Below, piece by piece: positions 61,196 through 64,000 of a stretch of DNA of 64,000 nucleotides (position 1 is the stretch's first letter; each line of letters begins with the position of its first letter). A program made the translations under genes and the position numbers. The notes under the pieces are model-generated. The model ran no database searches, had not been told where the DNA came from, and saw nothing but the letters and a program-made list of their open reading frames with translations. This DNA comes from Candidatus Endonucleibacter bathymodioli. Lineage in GTDB: Bacteria > Pseudomonadota > Gammaproteobacteria > Pseudomonadales > Endozoicomonadaceae. The DNA lies in assembly GCA_030674915.1 (NCBI GenBank), contig JASXSV010000002.1:186001-250000 (forward strand), in the 5' to 3' direction.

Positions 61196-62377
61196 TTAGT
61201 AATTGGTATCTATTGTGCTTTCTTCATCAATATGGGAGTTATTAATTTCCCAGTTAGCGAAGTCGGAAGCTAAGATTGTTGTGCAAATAAAAGAACTTTC
61301 ATTAAAGTTGGCATTACAAAAATCAGCATTATCAATAACTAAATGGTCAAGTCTGCATTTCGTAAATATTGGGGCATTTTCACAGCTATAGCAATCTGTC
61401 ATAATTCCTTTATTAAAAATAACATTGTCAAATATTGCACCGTCAAACAGTGCTGTGTTTATATGTACCCGATCTAGTCTGCTATTGGACATATTAGTAC
61501 CAGAAAATTGAGGCTCGTCCAGTTCGCAATCTGTTATTAGGATATTGTTCATGGAGGAGTTTGAAAATATTGGGCCTTCTTCAAAACTATCACAGCTGCG
61601 GAAGCAGCAGTCATCTAATGTAGCACTATCAAAATGAGTATTGTTTAGGGTACAGTCTCTGAACAGCATGTTTTTTATTTCTGCATGAGACATATCGGTA
61701 CTAGCCAAAAAACTTTGGACTACTTGGCTGTTAAAGAGCTTGGTACCCTTGCAGGAAGTTTTATAAAGACTCATGGCTTTCATGGAACAGTTATCAATTA
61801 TCGTTTGGTCCAAGGTGCTGTGATCAAGATTAGTCGCAAAAAGGTTGCAGTCTATAATCCGCGCATTGAATAGATTGCACTGTCTTAGGTCAGCACCATT
61901 AAGGTTGCAGTCATTAAAAGTAACATTGGTCAAATCTGATTTTCGAAAGTCTGCACCAGAAAGGTCACAACGTGTAAAAATGACATCTCTGAGTGCGCAC
62001 TCTCTCAGTTTGGTATTTCTGAATAAACTTTCTGTAAATCGTACTCGCTTAAGATCACGTCCTGAGAGGGTCAGCCCCTGGAAAAAAGCTCCGTGCGGAA
62101 CGGTATAGCCGGGGTGAAGGCTTTTTAGCAGAGATTGGATAGATTTGGATCGTTTTTTTTCATGATATAGGGATGCTTGAATGTCATTCTGTGATTTTAC
62201 CATGTAGTCAAGGATGTTTTTTAACGTCATATCACTCTTTTGGGTGAGTCCTGTCGTTTTAATGCTATCCACATCTAGGATAGGTGGGCGGCCAAGTTTG
62301 AGTGATGATTTTATTTCAGCGTCTTTGATATGGGCATTGCGATTTTTTTTATTATCAGGTTTATCGCCATTTCTCAT
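61196..62377 (-). CDS. Pentapeptide-repeat protein
   Basis: 393 residues. Residues 1-90 are basic, with a coiled segment and no signal peptide. About 95-385 form pentapeptide repeats of the A(D/N)Lxx type (DLSGADFRKSDLTN, CNLNGADLRQCNLFNARI, ATNLDHSTLDQTII), which fold into a square right-handed beta helix. Cys is unusually frequent, often as D-C or N-C at the start of a repeat. GGAAG lies seven bases upstream of the ATG. Known members include gyrase-protecting DNA mimics (Qnr, MfpA) and effectors of intracellular bacteria. The helix is not markedly acidic, so DNA mimicry is not obvious. Function unknown. Confidence 0.88.
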   Translation of the reverse strand: MRNGDKPDNKKNRNAHIKDAEIKSSLKLGRPPILDVDSIKTTGLTQKSDMTLKNILDYMVKSQNDIQASLYHEKKRSKSIQSLLKSLHPGYTVPHGAFFQGLTLSGRDLKRVRFTESLFRNTKLRECALRDVIFTRCDLSGADFRKSDLTNVTFNDCNLNGADLRQCNLFNARIIDCNLFATNLDHSTLDQTIIDNCSMKAMSLYKTSCKGTKLFNSQVVQSFLASTDMSHAEIKNMLFRDCTLNNTHFDSATLDDCCFRSCDSFEEGPIFSNSSMNNILITDCELDEPQFSGTNMSNSRLDRVHINTALFDGAIFDNVIFNKGIMTDCYSCENAPIFTKCRLDHLVIDNADFCNANFNESSFICTTILASDFANWEINNSHIDEESTIDTNY

Positions 62378-62423
62378 GTGTCTCTTCCTTCTGGGATTGG
62401 GGGTACTTGGTATTTAAAGGTAT

Positions 62424-62696
62424 TTAAAGGTGCAAATGTGAAAGGTACTGCTCTAACTTTTGCGCTCTAGCTCGTCGTTGTGCTTTGCTAACCGCCTGCC
62501 AGTGTCTCCAATTGTTGTGGGTCTCTAATGCTAAATAATCGGCTGATGCTGGTAAAATATGAGCCAAAATAATGGCAGTTACGCATTTATCTGGTTTTTT
62601 TGCATGTAGTACGGCATGTAGGCAAATGCTATCGGATAAATATACTGTTCGTGAATTTGAAATATTGATAGGTGTTTTCGCGAGATTATGATGGAT
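62424..62696 (-). pseudogene. Hypothetical gene remnant without a start codon
   Basis: A 90-codon open frame follows a TGA at 62697-62699 and ends with TAA at 62424-62426. It has no ATG, GTG or TTG in a usable place. Its sequence looks coding: RTVYLSDSICLHAVLHA, then ALETHNNWRHWQAVSKAQRR and ARAQKLEQYLSHLHL. I do not recognise it. It is probably the 3' end of a gene whose front was lost. It precedes the pentapeptide gene on the same strand by 46 bp. Confidence 0.4.
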
Positions 62697-62825
62697 TCAG
62701 TAATCTGAATAAGGGGTTATGTGTTTTAGCTGTAATATGATGCTGTAGTCGGGAATAATAAAATAAAAAAGAAAATGACATAAGTCAGAAGTGGAAGATC
62801 AGGTAGCACTGGGAGCTTGCATGTG

Positions 62826-63120
62826 AATAAAGGCATAAAACAACTGGCCAGTGAGTATGACGTCGCAGTCGTGCAGGTGAGTTAGTTGAAGTGCGAATTA
62901 CTCCAGGGGGGGGATTCCTGAGCTCTGTTATAAAACAAAGGCTGAGGTGGGTTCAGGCGTGCTTACAGCTCCTCTATATCAGAAAATCGGTCGGCGTAAG
63001 ATGGAGGAGCTGGACTGGTTGAAAAAAACTGGAAATGTTCATTGATGACAAATGCCGGTATATAGACCCAAGTCATTCAGAGATAAGCACTCAGTATCAG
63101 TGAGAGCTGATAGGAAGTGC
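62826..63120 (+). pseudogene. IS3-family orfA remnant
   Basis: Joining frames gives NKGIKQLASEYDVAVVQVS, LKCELLQGG, PLYQKIGRRKMEELDWLKK and then KKLEMFIDDKCRYIDPSHSE, STQYQ. This follows the order of an IS3 orfA (helix-turn-helix, leucine-rich helix, orfA/orfB junction). A run of eight G near 62910 and a base change near 63030 break the frame. No orfB catalytic core follows. Confidence 0.65.
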
Positions 63121-63224
63121 CTTTAATTTGTTGGTTTACTATCTTGACAGGGGAGTCAGTTATAATCGTATCAAAATATCTTTTACGTCGCCAGCAGACC
63201 GTTATGCGCTCTAGTTATGCCGTG

Positions 63225-63327
63225 ATTTTTGTTAACGGAGCGCAGGTTTTTTTGAGAGTCGTTTTCTGATTGGTATAGCTAACGAAATACAGAGCCTCTG
63301 TCGGAGTATAAAATTAAGTATCAGACT
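63225..63327. repeat. Dispersed ~100-bp repeat, copy 2
   Basis: Second copy of the block at 30419-30521 (GTTAAC, GCAGGTTTTTTTGAG, CTGATT, ACGAAATA, AGTATAAAA). It abuts the IS5-type end at 63328, so it may be a target or flank of a former element. Confidence 0.65.
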
Positions 63328-63342
63328 GAGACCTTTGCATGA
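63328..63342. other. Solo IS5-type terminal repeat
   Basis: GAGACCTTTGCATGA differs by one base from the left end of the IS5-family element at 4055. No transposase follows in 63343-63620. A partly matching CTCGTGCAACGG lies near 63452. It probably marks a deleted or MITE-like derivative. Confidence 0.55.
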
Positions 63343-63620
63343 TTGTTCTTTTGCCCGCGGGCTTCGTTAAAAGCGTACTCAAACGATCATTTATAAGCAT
63401 AAACTATCTCTTTCCGTGCGTTTTTCCTCACCAGCGAACAAAATTACGGCTCGTGCAACGGCATCAGACTGTTCTATTTACAATTGCACGAAAATTCACT
63501 ATTTAGGTGATATGCTGTTAGGTATTTCCGCCTTGTATGCCTTTCGTTACTTTGGGTTGAGGTCATTATTTATGGTTTAAAGTCATGAATTTAGATATTA
63601 GCTCAAAGTTGGAGTGCCAC

Positions 63621-64000
63621 TTATTTTTTCATGTTTTTTAGCCGACGTTCAATCTCTTTTTTCAGGTCTTTCTCTAAATTTTGGAACTCCTGGGCTTGAC
63701 CGTTAATGAAAAAGGATGGGGTCGATGACACGCCAAGCATCTGAGCAAGATCTATGGCTTTTTGTACATACGTGCCAAATGAGGATTCATCTTTTGTGGC
63801 CATACATGCAGTGAATTTGTCTTGATCAAGACCAAGTTCTTTAGCAATTGTCAAAGGTGAACTCTTGCTTAAACGTGAGCCCATACGGTAAGACTTGTCA
63901 TGGAATGGCCAGTATTTCCCTTGATTTCCTGCGCAGTAAGCTCCATGAGAAACATAAGTGGATATGCCAGGCATTCCTCGGTCAAGCACCGGATAGTCGA
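63621..64000 (-). CDS. DsbA-family thioredoxin-fold protein (partial, start beyond window)
   Basis: The frame is open from the window edge to TAA at 63621-63623, ~126 codons. It covers the back half of a DsbA-like fold: AAYCAG-like SHGAYCAGNQGKYWPFHDK, the helical insert (LDQDKFTACMA, YVQKAIDLAQMLGV), then the cis-Pro loop SSTPSFFINGQ that positions the active-site disulfide. The CxxC active site and any signal peptide lie beyond 64000. The GTG at 63989 is internal. Likely a periplasmic thiol oxidoreductase of the DsbA/BdbD or copper-resistance ScsC type. The tail is Lys-rich. Confidence 0.85.
   Translation of the reverse strand, partial: DYPVLDRGMPGISTYVSHGAYCAGNQGKYWPFHDKSYRMGSRLSKSSPLTIAKELGLDQDKFTACMATKDESSFGTYVQKAIDLAQMLGVSSTPSFFINGQAQEFQNLEKDLKKEIERRLKNMKK

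Overview
The window looks like AT-rich chromosome of a host-associated gammaproteobacterium. The type II phosphatidylserine synthase, the DUF3820 protein and the GloC/YcbL-like metallo-hydrolase fit that group. The many IS elements and IS scars, long non-coding decayed stretches, ankyrin and pentapeptide repeats and giant coiled-coil proteins fit a symbiont or intracellular parasite. An Endozoicomonadaceae-like lineage is my guess from this gene mix only; there is no rRNA or tRNA here to test it.

Layout. 1-3.6 kb: tail of an ankyrin-like gene, a CPA1 Na+/H+ antiporter, an IS5-type scar and a small hypothetical gene. 4.05-6.35 kb: an IS5-family element split by an intact IS30-family element (3-bp target duplication TTC). 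7.2-12.4 kb: an exported amidase with a strong hairpin behind it, an MBL-fold hydrolase, a DUF3820 protein and pssA. 12.5-18.6 kb, all on the minus strand: a ruined defence island, in transcription order hsdS remnant, a tandem palindromic repeat, a Gabija-type gajA broken by a second identical IS30 copy (duplication GGG), gajB (UvrD-like helicase), a Fic N-terminal remnant and an hsdR C-terminal remnant. Joining the IS30 flanks restores the gajA 3' end, which overlaps gajB by ATGA; gajB overlaps fic in the same way. 18.7-19.1 kb: an IS3 scar.

19.8-29.9 kb: a tandem triplication of a ~3.4-kb unit, each with its own conserved leader and a gene for a ~1020-residue protein of unknown family. Copy 2 has gained a (GAGCAA)12 tract and copy 3 has a nonsense codon. 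An 8-bp tandem repeat (15 units) lies between copies 1 and 2. 30-33.2 kb: IS scars, a small hypothetical gene and a NhaC/YuiF-type antiporter.

33.4-54.6 kb: two adjacent giant genes, 10 nt apart on the minus strand, encoding paralogous proteins of 3396 and 3653 residues. Each has a Q/N/P-rich N-terminus, a very long coiled coil and a C-terminal SF2 helicase-like ATPase. Divergently, across a ~1-kb intergenic region, lies a type I secretion gene set: an ABC exporter with a degenerate C39-like domain, an HlyD-type adaptor and a VCBS-like candidate substrate. 61.2-64 kb: a pentapeptide-repeat protein, further IS3 and IS5 scars, and a DsbA-family gene cut by the window edge.

The most unusual content is the giant coiled-coil/helicase pair beside the exporter, the triplicated unknown family, and the reconstructable Gabija module inside a decayed type I restriction locus.
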